Origin: Chromobacterium piscinae
GTDB lineage: Bacteria; Pseudomonadota; Gammaproteobacteria; Burkholderiales; Chromobacteriaceae
Direction: 5' to 3'
Assembly (NCBI RefSeq): GCF_021129175.1
Contig: NZ_JAJOHV010000058.1
Span: 156,277-220,276 of the forward strand
DNA length: 64,000 bases
Shown here: one piece after another, positions 11,201 to 18,200 of the stretch
How positions within the stretch are numbered: position 1 is the stretch's first letter
Layout of the letters: each line of letters opens with the position of its first letter
Position numbers and translations under genes: made by a program
Notes under the pieces: model-generated
Database searches by the model: none
The model's input: the letters and a program-made list of their open reading frames with translations, nothing else
Told to the model about the DNA's origin: nothing

Positions 11201-11222
11201 TATCAACAGTTTCTTTTTTCAT
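2214..11222 (-). CDS. Trans-AT PKS, 3002 aa: KS-DH-KR-ACP-DH*-ACP-KS-DH0-ACP-ACP
   Basis: This large megasynthase lacks acyltransferase domains. KS1 spans about 6-435 (Cys176 in DTACSSF, His311, His350). DH1 spans about 610-860 with a canonical HVVKGENIVP (His621) and Asp777 in IADGVFQ. The KR spans about 870-1290 (TGGAGGLG at 1101, Tyr1243, and IDD at the LDD position, suggesting a B-type KR). ACP1 has Ser1386. DH2 spans about 1460-1720 and keeps HIVDGKYNVPG (His1477), but the catalytic Asp is replaced by Thr1643 (LLTGVLQ). ACP2 has Ser1786. KS2 spans about 1875-2305 (Cys2043, His2178, His2218). DH3 spans about 2500-2780 and lacks both His and Asp. ACP3 (Ser2838) and ACP4 (Ser2946) each have Trp six residues after the Ser, the signature of beta-branching ACPs. 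There is a 336-bp gap upstream of the gene and its 3' end overlaps the next PKS gene. The product is not recognised. Confidence 0.95.
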   Translation of the reverse strand: MKKETVDIAIVGMSCRFPGAKNYNEYWENLLKNTNSISEIPADRWSWQDYYEELEGNKNTTKIKWGGFIQDVDKFDPLFFKISPKEANYMDPQHRLILESIWHAIEDAGYNPRSLAGKKIGVYVGVSKNDYAELMRETKESIISFVSTGTVHSIIANRVSYLLDFTGKSEVVDTACSSFMVALNNAVRDIQLGICESAVVGGVNAILTPTMYISHSKSGMLSHDGVCRSFDEKANGYVRGEGVGVVFLKPLDEAKRDGDDIWGVIKGIAVAHGGKSTSLTAPRASSQAAVVDDAIKKSGIPPETITYIEAHGTGTPLGDPIEIEALKIAYAEVKTDNNCAIGAVKTNIGHLESAAGVAGLIKILLAFKHKLLPSMLNFNKLNPYIELQGSPFYIVEKNTEWHNLNNAGNEIPLRAGLSSFGMGGVNAHAVFEDKPLERKPIKNKIEKTAILISAQTDGQLKDYVDSILKHIKSNVDINLNDLSYTLMFGREAMDSRVAFIADNIETLQEAMQDFLDEKPHPCIVNTNKNLKKEKTKLEVTAQDWISRELVDWSEIYKTTKMEKRRIHLPVYPFKKIRCWFQGSTIKNSFAEEKNKLDQANLTKNINEKNTFTINDYYIRDHVVKGENIVPGVKYLDIFLTESERGVSSEVSEINDVFWVKPIKVRHDISPKIELNRNVDTAELSVKINDAIYCTGKTKLGKRPIAEAKLNIAEVKKRCNENASSESLYELFIKNGLMYGDTFRVIKNCNFNNDEIICELHRHTQSPTEKIIEPSIADGVFQTVAALYLLNNLHQEEQLLPYYLKEMKVYAAMPDKCIVYAHRNENSGKENIESYNMYLCNDSGELIAEFKEFIKRKYEKSKDVDNITSLPLLTYTSRWVTRSLGMHCENLSAVIVFENGRTFLDKAKDSFKNAFIIQVKSGRSFKKISNKSYIVNAQDADSFSKLWNSLKEDNIQVEGVIYAWNINGQGNVRNVLNLGIKAVFFIIKTLILAKNNFSTRILYFYQNHSTVETTIHSMIGGFSRTLAYENPNIILESIGYDSADDIDVAAIACQELTYYNNAPLYEIRYQKAIREAKVITARKKSDKNDGVLLRKNGTYLITGGAGGLGFIFATYLAKEYQANLILVGRTTFSLSHERKIEELIKLGSHAQYIQSDVGDGESIKKLSAALQLKNIELNGVIHCAGMIDDAFIIKKTSESFDKVIAAKVLGTINLDDITKKHKLDLFVVFSSIASIMPNQGQSDYASANAFLDEFTNYRNSLSQKGERYGKSIGINWPLWRDGGIGVNNDEEEHLKNFFGMFPLETESGIEIFLEALVENNEKTLDGQVIAIKGDEEKINKHLQVFNDTGELKNQTVSEKLKKVIHAILNQKKVINNVESFSELGLDSIGVLKFTSTVNKLFDLELKPTILFEYDSIFKLSNYLQNLSVNKASILNPPPLPLSSNFLCGRSLIDLERSDLVNLEFSKGFSQKEYFMKDHIVDGKYNVPGACYIEMAVECGEMIPGNGKVFRLANNYWAKQLSTTGGIVEARLKLLDKGEFYEYEISSMSNDESVLHAVGQLYVSNNSQIDLGYINLAELKSKYHIHRRPQEIYQFIHAEGLHVGPSFMPMLNIALNEEEALSHLKLPDLISETAVDYIFHPSLLTGVLQTALLNNKPNGIEDTHFIPIAIDEIVFVDKIPSECYVYTQTKKTNKLNNGIAKFDAKIVNLEGKVIVSIQGLTLRNLTAMKNFPMQPSAEQKNGSRNIFSSDDSNRQVENLLKETLRDSIGLPVSDIDSNVDLEAYGINSVMIVELNKALGKIFGNLSKTLFFEYKNIKELAGYFIESHQNILSDLLSKNMEIESSNDTDSTYHDVRSDVIQDVFIHEPNNAQTYTQNEDIAIIGVGGKYPQAANLSQFWENLKLGKDCVTDMPKWRFDYEKFYRDTNDSSMLSAKWGGFLDDIDKFDPQFFNISPKRADLIDPQERLFLEVAWETVESAGYNHESLRGRSIGVFVGALWQPYTALAIEQTINGNPQAADGLLYNIPNRVSFFFDWSGPSLVIDTACSSSLSALHFACESLRQGDCEAALVGGVNLSFSSDKYFWLAKNNFLSSDGKCRSFGADGDGYVPGEGVGAVFIKKMSDAIRDGDSICGVIKATAVNHGGKTNGYTVPNPNRQADLIFNALNKSNISPDQIDYIEAHGTGTSLGDPIEVAGIKKAFSKYPGKENRCAIGSVKSNIGHLEAAAGIAGLTKILLQMKHDMLVPSLHADAFNPNIDFENSFLAVQRELSMWTRKRDELGRVKPHCAMLSSFGAGGSNAHAIIEEYIPKLDTEHSNAEESYFIFPISAVNKDRLQAYAEKILYFIENYSVEEIRCKKYANDSLYLRDLAYTFQVARSQQNERLIVIVKNFDELKESIRKYLLAPDQKVDGVYTANVKTEQPAFRLLFADTQLNQIFDAWVKGKNHTKIAGLWLSGMDVNWSLLYKEKQVKRIDAPTYPFKRESYWMKQMTSQAVTHSESKQSKLHPLLHQNTSDFFGQKYSSIFKIGDPILVKYNDKEKYVLPNLITIEMFHEAILLATSNRENIWSIENVHWRSPILIVDDAQEVHTNLSVIEDDGENVSEVYFEQYSILESDVVEKLIHSSGTIKSIKNICVEKVDIPRLEKENDFGIIEMQSYYQDLKECGIECGEEKSRLSEIKFGNDRILAKINTQKYVQVENFSIHPELLLSVMEIIKFVMIKVGQSPSEFVNIKSIKNVEVFRKLNSPSYIYAHVRPEVESIFNIYILDRDGNVNIKLTGLVVDDKKFYNGPEITCSPAVENNKSLICDDCVSEFLIDSLASVLGSRVTDIEIDKPFIEMGLDSIGALTWIEAINENYGITINETKIYDYPNINEFSRYIISIVDEEKISNLEFIKSDDQISNVEEVNEGHSSSHDYDSLLDFLVESVASALGVPIVDIEIDKAFVEMGLDSISAVVWIDAINTNYDCAINETKVYDYPNLVEFSKFLINEIRGNKASDKQSLESLYA

Positions 11223-11558
11223 TTAGGTTACTCTCTAATCCGTTACAAGACGATTTAGTCAGGGTGAATGAAGTCAAGGTCCATTTAATAATGAGAAAGC
11301 GTCATCAAAAAACTTCTAAAACTTTTACCTATTATTCATCCAACCTGACCTCCTTGTTTTTAATCAATAATTACAAAACTATTAAGCATGCGAGCGCAAG
11401 ATTAACATCTGATACGATTATTTAACTGCTTTCTCGTATCTTTCCCTAGAAAATGCAATACTCTTACACAAACTTTAAGCCTAAAATCATGCAATTATTT
11501 GATATCTATAACATCTGGTATACAGCTGTACCTAGCAACCTTTTTACAAACAGCATAA
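11223..11558. other. Non-coding gap inside the PKS operon
   Basis: This AT-rich 336-bp stretch is the only real gap between the otherwise overlapping PKS genes. It holds no recognisable gene. On the minus strand a strong Shine-Dalgarno (AAGGAGGT, 11348-11355) precedes an ATG at 11337-11339 that opens a frame of only four codons ending in TAA (11325). No convincing sigma-70 promoter was found. The gap may be a leader, an internal promoter region or the scar of a deleted gene. Confidence 0.5.
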
Positions 11559-14500
11559 TCACTCTAGCAAGCCATTTGAGCGAGTGGTAATCTCATAAGC
11601 AAGTTCGTTAATTGACTTGATATTAGCAAAATTGTTTAGTGGCAAAAGTATTGCTAAATTTTTCTCTATTTTCGACCTCAGTTTTAATGTCATAATAGAA
11701 TCCATTAGGCCACCAAGATTGATATCATCAGTCAGCTGTTCAACACTGATACCTAATATTTCCCCGATTTCCTTCTTGAGAAATGGTAAAACTTCAATTT
11801 TTTTATCAGGCGTTTTTATTTCAGTCTGGTCCATTGACTCTTTTAAAATTTCAAGCGCTTCTTTTTTCATTATGTGAAATTTAGCGCCATCAATTTTTGC
11901 AACTAAATCCCCTCGTTCGTTATAAAACTTGAAATCAGTGACCCAATTATCATCGAGTTTATCTTTATTAACCAATACACCATGCGCCCATAATTCGTTA
12001 TATTGATCTAAACCATTGTCATCATAAATAATAAAACGTTCAGCAGACTTAGCAATACAAGTTGCTTCTGCTCTTTGTACTTTGTCCAAATAATCATCGG
12101 GAACCACTGCCATAGCCAGCGGTAAAGACATATAGACTTGCAAGAAACCACCTGATAGGTCCGTTATGCCCGTTTTTTCTTTGTATTTCTCAAAGTGTTT
12201 GATTACACCAACCACTTCATACGGCTTTCTCCATACAGTTTGAACAAAGTGATAACTGTCTCCTAAAAAGAAGTTATCACCCCAAAATAATTTAAAGAAT
12301 TCTTTCGTATCATATTGTTTTTCGAAAGTTGACAAAGAATCTTTACTAAAAACACTCTTTTCATCCGATATCTGCTTCGCATCTGTAAAATCACCTTTGC
12401 AACTTAGTGACCATTCTTTATTAAGGATGTTTTTCTTACATGAGTAAGCATAAATACCATACGAATAATCATTGGGTGATGATTTACTGATCGAACTTCT
12501 TAACTCATAACGATCTCCTTTATGCAACATTAGTGGTTGTGTGATTTCTAGATTTTCAAGTTTGGTAAATTTATATTTTGGATTTACTTTTCTAATTGCC
12601 TGCGAGGCAAGATTGATATATCCAATTGCGGGCAGTAAAGCATAATTAAATGTGAGATGATCCCCAATTAGTGGGTATGTATCTCGTTCTATTTCTGTAG
12701 CAACAACCAAATCTTTAATTTTTGAATATTTTTCACCCAAAAATGGATGGCCGTTTAATCTACTCGCGGAATATTCCTTTGTTACATCTTTTTCTTTTGG
12801 TATAGCACCTTGTGGCATTTCAGTTTTACTAATGGCGTGGAATGCGATATTTGTCATTTTGCATACAATGCGTCCACTCGGACTAACCATAGTTAAGTCG
12901 CCGTTATATTGTAAATTACTCTCTTCAAACTTTTTTATTTCAGCGACGGCATATAATTCTTCCTGCAGCAAACTATCCAAAAACATACCAAAATCATATC
13001 CAGCTCCAATGAATATCTTATTTTCTAAACTTAAATCATGAATTTGATCACGTGGCAATGCTGATTTAAATAACAAGCCAATTAGATACGCGATCAAAGA
13101 TTCAGGATCTAGCCCATAGGCATTAGTTCTTGTTATAAAATCTTTGGGCCGACATAAGCCTACAGCGATGACTCCATCATTTCGCCAAACTTTATCGAAT
13201 ATATGAAATGGTTTTCCAATACTGAATTTACCACTCCAGAATTCACTGTAGAAGTCACTGGCGACTAGTTCTTCATTAGTGCTATCTATAGCATTGCCAA
13301 CAAACGACTCATCAATCTCAACTGGATCTGTTTTTAAAAATTGGATATCTATGCTTGAATACATTACATCATCAAAATAACCTTCTTCATTTTGCTCAAA
13401 CATTTGTATCCGGTAGGATTTATCTTGATTAACAAAATCAAGTTCTTCAAATGTTACCTTGAAATTAATCAAATTAGAGCTGACGACAATCGGTTTTAAA
13501 AACACAACATTGCTAAATGAAAATGTCTTTAAATTTTCCCTTCCAACTAGCTCCTTTGTAACTGTCAATGCAATATCTAGTGCGATGGATCCAGTAAGAA
13601 CAATAGAGTCGAATATTCGGTGTTCCCTAATAGTCGGAACTGAATCTATATCCACTGAAACTAAGTAGGTTGCTTTATTAATTGAAGGAGCAACATTTAT
13701 CTTATTTATTTTTTTAACAACATTGGATGTGTCAACTTTCTCACTTATAGAAGATGATTTGTACCAGCAGTGTTGTTTTTTAAATTTTGGGTAATCAATC
13801 ATTGCTAATCTATTGATAAAGTCTTGGCTTATTGGCTCATCATTAGCCCCCAAAATTGCATGCGCATTTGTGCCACTGGCACCAAATGAGCTTACTGTAG
13901 CCAATTTCTCACTATTTTTCGGCCAATCTAAACAATCGGTTGCTACTTTCAATTGACTATTTTCCCAATCAAAATTGCTATTCAACTTATCAATAGAAAA
14001 ATGAGGAGGAATTTTTTTATGATAAATTGACAACGCAACTTTAATCAGACTTGCAATACCCGCGGCAGATTCCAAATGCCCAAAATTGGACTTAATAGAG
14101 CTGATGTACAATGGTTGTCCTACTGAGCGTCCCTGCCCATATACAGCATGAAGAGCTTCAAGTTCAACCGGATCACCCAATAATGTGCCAGTACCGTGAG
14201 CTTCGCTATAGGTAATATTTTTTGCTTCAATATTGACTTCGGATATGGCTTCTTTCAACAACACTTTTTGGGAAGAAGAAATAGGAACCGTTAATCCACT
14301 CTTCTTTCCATCATGCTGGACAGCAGTATTTTTAATTGTGGCATATATCCTATCTCCGGCCGCGATAGCATCACTCAAACGCTTGAGAATTACCACGCCG
14401 CAGCCTTCCCCTCGAGCATAGCCATCCGCACTTTCATCGAAGGTCTTGCATCGCCCCTCAGCAGAGAGCATGTTTCCATTTTTCAGTAGCAAAAAGGTCT

Positions 14501-15218
14501 GCGGCGATAACATTAAACTAACGCCGCCAGCAATTGCCATGCCACACTTATTTGTTCTCAAACTTTGTACCGCGGTATGAACAGCAACCAAAGAGGAGGA
14601 GCATGCCGTGTCAATCGCAAGTGATGGGCCATTCAATCCCAAGATGTAAGAAACCCGCCCAGCTGAAAAATTTAGGCAATTTCCAGAAGTGATATATGGA
14701 TTAAACTCTTCTTCCGACAACTCATTTAGCATTAGCTGCAGGTATTCATTATTTGTTATCCCACAAAAAACCCCTGTATTGCTACCGCTTACATTTTTTG
14801 GGTCGATCCCTGCATCTATCAACGCCTTCCAACTATTTTCTAAGAAAAGGCGATGCTGGGGATCCATATAATTTGCTTCTTTTGGAGGAATTCCAAAGTA
14901 AAGTGGATCAAACTCAGAAATGTCATAGCTAATAAATCCTCCATTAAAATAAACCTCACGATAATCTATATTTTTTACATTTGTCAGATTCCATCTTTTT
15001 TCAATTGGCCTTCTGATTCCATCACCTTTTTCTGAAATGAATTTCCAAAAATCATCAGGGCTAGACACATTCCCGGGGAGCTCACAACTCATCCCAACTA
15101 TTGCTATTGGTTCAATCTGCTTTGTTTTTAAGTCTGTAATTTCTTTTTTTAAATTTCTAATTTCAAAAATAGATTTCTTCAACAGCTCATTTTCATCTTT
15201 TGACAGAATAGTGCTCAT
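11559..15218 (-). CDS. Trans-AT PKS: KS-(DH-like)-(DH-like)-ACP
   Basis: Numbering here is from an alternative ATG two codons upstream (15224). A charged N-terminal helix (about 11-36) resembles a docking coiled coil. The ketosynthase spans about 38-490 with Cys208 (DTACSSS), His343 (EAHGTGT) and His383 (SNFGHLE). Two DH-like double-hotdog regions follow. The first (about 520-800) has His535 in EHRIFDSIVLTG but no Gly/Pro pattern and no Asp. The second (about 825-1125) has His856 and Pro865, while the catalytic Asp position reads Gly (LSGGFLQ). The ACP is at about 1140-1215 with Ser1176 (LMDSIMTL). There is no KR or AT. The ATG at 15216-15218 is preferred because AGGTGA lies six bases before it; 15224 overlaps the upstream stop as ATGA. 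Two non-canonical DH folds in one module suggest unusual chemistry or structural roles. Confidence 0.93.
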   Translation of the reverse strand: MSTILSKDENELLKKSIFEIRNLKKEITDLKTKQIEPIAIVGMSCELPGNVSSPDDFWKFISEKGDGIRRPIEKRWNLTNVKNIDYREVYFNGGFISYDISEFDPLYFGIPPKEANYMDPQHRLFLENSWKALIDAGIDPKNVSGSNTGVFCGITNNEYLQLMLNELSEEEFNPYITSGNCLNFSAGRVSYILGLNGPSLAIDTACSSSLVAVHTAVQSLRTNKCGMAIAGGVSLMLSPQTFLLLKNGNMLSAEGRCKTFDESADGYARGEGCGVVILKRLSDAIAAGDRIYATIKNTAVQHDGKKSGLTVPISSSQKVLLKEAISEVNIEAKNITYSEAHGTGTLLGDPVELEALHAVYGQGRSVGQPLYISSIKSNFGHLESAAGIASLIKVALSIYHKKIPPHFSIDKLNSNFDWENSQLKVATDCLDWPKNSEKLATVSSFGASGTNAHAILGANDEPISQDFINRLAMIDYPKFKKQHCWYKSSSISEKVDTSNVVKKINKINVAPSINKATYLVSVDIDSVPTIREHRIFDSIVLTGSIALDIALTVTKELVGRENLKTFSFSNVVFLKPIVVSSNLINFKVTFEELDFVNQDKSYRIQMFEQNEEGYFDDVMYSSIDIQFLKTDPVEIDESFVGNAIDSTNEELVASDFYSEFWSGKFSIGKPFHIFDKVWRNDGVIAVGLCRPKDFITRTNAYGLDPESLIAYLIGLLFKSALPRDQIHDLSLENKIFIGAGYDFGMFLDSLLQEELYAVAEIKKFEESNLQYNGDLTMVSPSGRIVCKMTNIAFHAISKTEMPQGAIPKEKDVTKEYSASRLNGHPFLGEKYSKIKDLVVATEIERDTYPLIGDHLTFNYALLPAIGYINLASQAIRKVNPKYKFTKLENLEITQPLMLHKGDRYELRSSISKSSPNDYSYGIYAYSCKKNILNKEWSLSCKGDFTDAKQISDEKSVFSKDSLSTFEKQYDTKEFFKLFWGDNFFLGDSYHFVQTVWRKPYEVVGVIKHFEKYKEKTGITDLSGGFLQVYMSLPLAMAVVPDDYLDKVQRAEATCIAKSAERFIIYDDNGLDQYNELWAHGVLVNKDKLDDNWVTDFKFYNERGDLVAKIDGAKFHIMKKEALEILKESMDQTEIKTPDKKIEVLPFLKKEIGEILGISVEQLTDDINLGGLMDSIMTLKLRSKIEKNLAILLPLNNFANIKSINELAYEITTRSNGLLE

Positions 15219-15220
15219 GA

Positions 15221-18200
15221 TCATTCACCTGTGATATTGTCCATTTCGGACTTTAAAAGATTTAATAATTCATCTTTCTCAACATTATCAAATTCCGATA
15301 AATTATGAGTTTTTGAGCTTTCTTGTGCTGCTGTATTATTTGAAATATCTATTTTGAAATGATCTATTAATAAATGATTTGTGAGGAGTCTTAACGTATT
15401 GTAATCAAACAATGCCGTCGTCGTAACCTTGACACCGACAATTTTTTTGATCTTATTTCTAAAATCAATAGAAGTCAGAGAGTCCATGCCCAAATCAAAG
15501 AAACCTGTGTTATCGTCTATGCTGTCTTTATGTGAGATACTCAGAATCTCGACGAAGATAGATTTCAGCTCATCAAGAATGAACAAGTATTTTTCATCAT
15601 TCGATAGATAAGTAGATAGCTTTTCTGGAAATTGATTGTCACTACTTGCTTTTATCTCTATAACATCAGGCGAAATTCCAAGCTTTTCAAGCAGTGTTAC
15701 TTTCCTGTTGGTATTCATCACCTCTAGAAATAACGGCCACTCCACAGGCGCTACAACTTTTTTCCTGTCAAAGGATGCCAAAATGGATTCTAGCTGTTGC
15801 AGCCCCACTTTTGGTGACGTTTCTTTAATACCAATGGACCCGAAATAACTAACTTTATTCTCGGGAATAATTCCGCTGTCTTTCCACATCCCTCCCCAGC
15901 TAATGCTTATAGCTGGGAAGTTATATATCTCGCCATAATCTGCATAAGCATCCAAAAAGTAGTTTGCTGCACTGTAGTGGCCACCAGTCGCCGCCCCCCA
16001 AACCGATGCGCATGAAGAGAACATAACAAACCAATCCAATTGGCATACCTTGAACACCTCATTCAGTACCCATGTACCCTCAACTTTCATCGACGTAACA
16101 TTATAAAATTCATCAAATGTCATATCTTGCAATAGACACTCTTTATATGATCCCGCCAAGTGAAATACACCGCTTAATTCATTTCCCTTAATGTAAGAGT
16201 TTTTAACGGCCCGCATTTGATCCAAGCTACTCACATCTGCTCGAATAGTTTCAACCGTTGTCCCCCGACCTTCAATCAACTTGATAGCTTCACGCTGTGC
16301 ATCTTGCTCCACTCCTCGTCGGCTAAGTAATAATATTTTCTTAACCTTAAATGATGAAAGCCATTCAGCTACCAATAAACCCAAACTACCCAAACCACCT
16401 GTAATGAGATATACACCGTTTGGATTGATTTCTATCGGTTTTTTAGGTTCAACTTTACTTGGGGTAAGGCGGGGAACATAACGGATATTTTTTCTATATA
16501 CAATTTCACCCTCTTCCGACAGACTACTTGTTTCTTTATAGAGTTGATTTAAATTTAACCGCTCACTAATATCAACATCTATAATGGATCGAAATATAAA
16601 CGGATGCTCAACTAGCAGCGTCTTTGCCATGCCCCATAAAGGTGCACAATGTAAATTTACTTTTCCCGTTGCAATTTTTTGAACATTTGCACAAATAGTC
16701 CAGAGATATAATTTGATTTCTTGTTGTACCGCTACCAGCGACTGAAGTTGCTCCAACGCTGTCTGACATGCAAAGCGGTAATCTGTCGAAAGTGAAGTTA
16801 AGGATGGGATTGCTGGATCAGTTTTAATATCAAGAGGCCAAAAATTGATGACACATAGCGCTTTATTTTTCGTCTTTGCAACAATATCGTGGAGTGCCTT
16901 CAGATAGCTATTTTTATCCCCTGGTGTAACAATATAAGTATCGTCACAGTGATCATCTGTACCTTTGTAATTGACTTTATATGTCTGAATATTTTTTTTA
17001 CGAAGAAGATCATAAAATTCTTGACCAACGCCCTGATTATCGCAAAACAAAAGATACGCCTTATCCTTTATCAGCTCACCTTCCACAAGCGGCATTTCAT
17101 ACCAATTTATATCATAGGTATCTCGTATTAAATTTTCAGTGCCGGCAGATTCTTTTTGTTCTATCTTATTTATCCAATGATATGCTTTTTCAAATGGGTA
17201 GCTAGGTAGAGATACTTTTTTGGCTTGACTATTTCTATTATATAATTCGCGCCACTCTACATCAGCGCCTAAAATCCAAAGCTGAGCCAGGTGATACAGA
17301 TCATTATTATTTAAGTAATGCTTTTCTAAATCTAACATTCCTTTTCTATCAAAGCCAAATATAATATTCGATAACTCACTCTTCACTTGATTAAAATATA
17401 TACTGACTTTTTTTTGCTTGTCTGTACTTATGTCATCGCGTAGAAAACTAGATAAACTCTCTATCAAATCATTCTTTTCACTACTAATTACGGCTAATCT
17501 ATAATCGAATGGCTCCCTAGCAGTTTGTAAGGTATATGCCATATCATTCAAATTAAATTTTGTGTCTTGCTTAGATAGGAAGCCGCGATAGTAATCTATA
17601 TAACTTCTCAATGCATTTTCTGTTTTTGCTGAAAAAATAAAAATATTCGGACCTGACACTATATGATCATCACTATGAATTGCATCGTACTCCTCAAGTA
17701 CAACGTGTGCATTCACACCACCAAATCCAAAGGAACTAACACCTGCACGCCTAGGAATATCCTCCCCCATTTGATCTTTAAGCGCTTCCCACTCGGTAGT
17801 ATTTCCAATCAGATAAAATGGACTTTCTTCTAAAAAAATATTTTTATTCTGCTTTGATAGATGTAAATGTGCTGGAATTTTCTTATGCTGCATTGACAAT
17901 AAAACCTTGATCACTCCTGCAAGCCCCGCAGCAGCTTCCAAATGGCCAATATTTGTTTTCACAGATCCTAAAGCACAGTACGGCCTTGTTTCTATATTTG
18001 AACGATTGCTTAAAGTTTTAAAAGCTGAGACAAGCCCATTTATTTCAATCGGATCCCCTAAAGAGGTGCCAGTACCGTGGGTCTCCACATAACTTATCGT
18101 TTTAGGACATATTTTTGCCATCTTCACAGCATCTTCAATAACCTCCGCCTGAGCGAAAGGATTTGGCGCTGTTAATGAATTAGTATGGCCGCCATGATTA

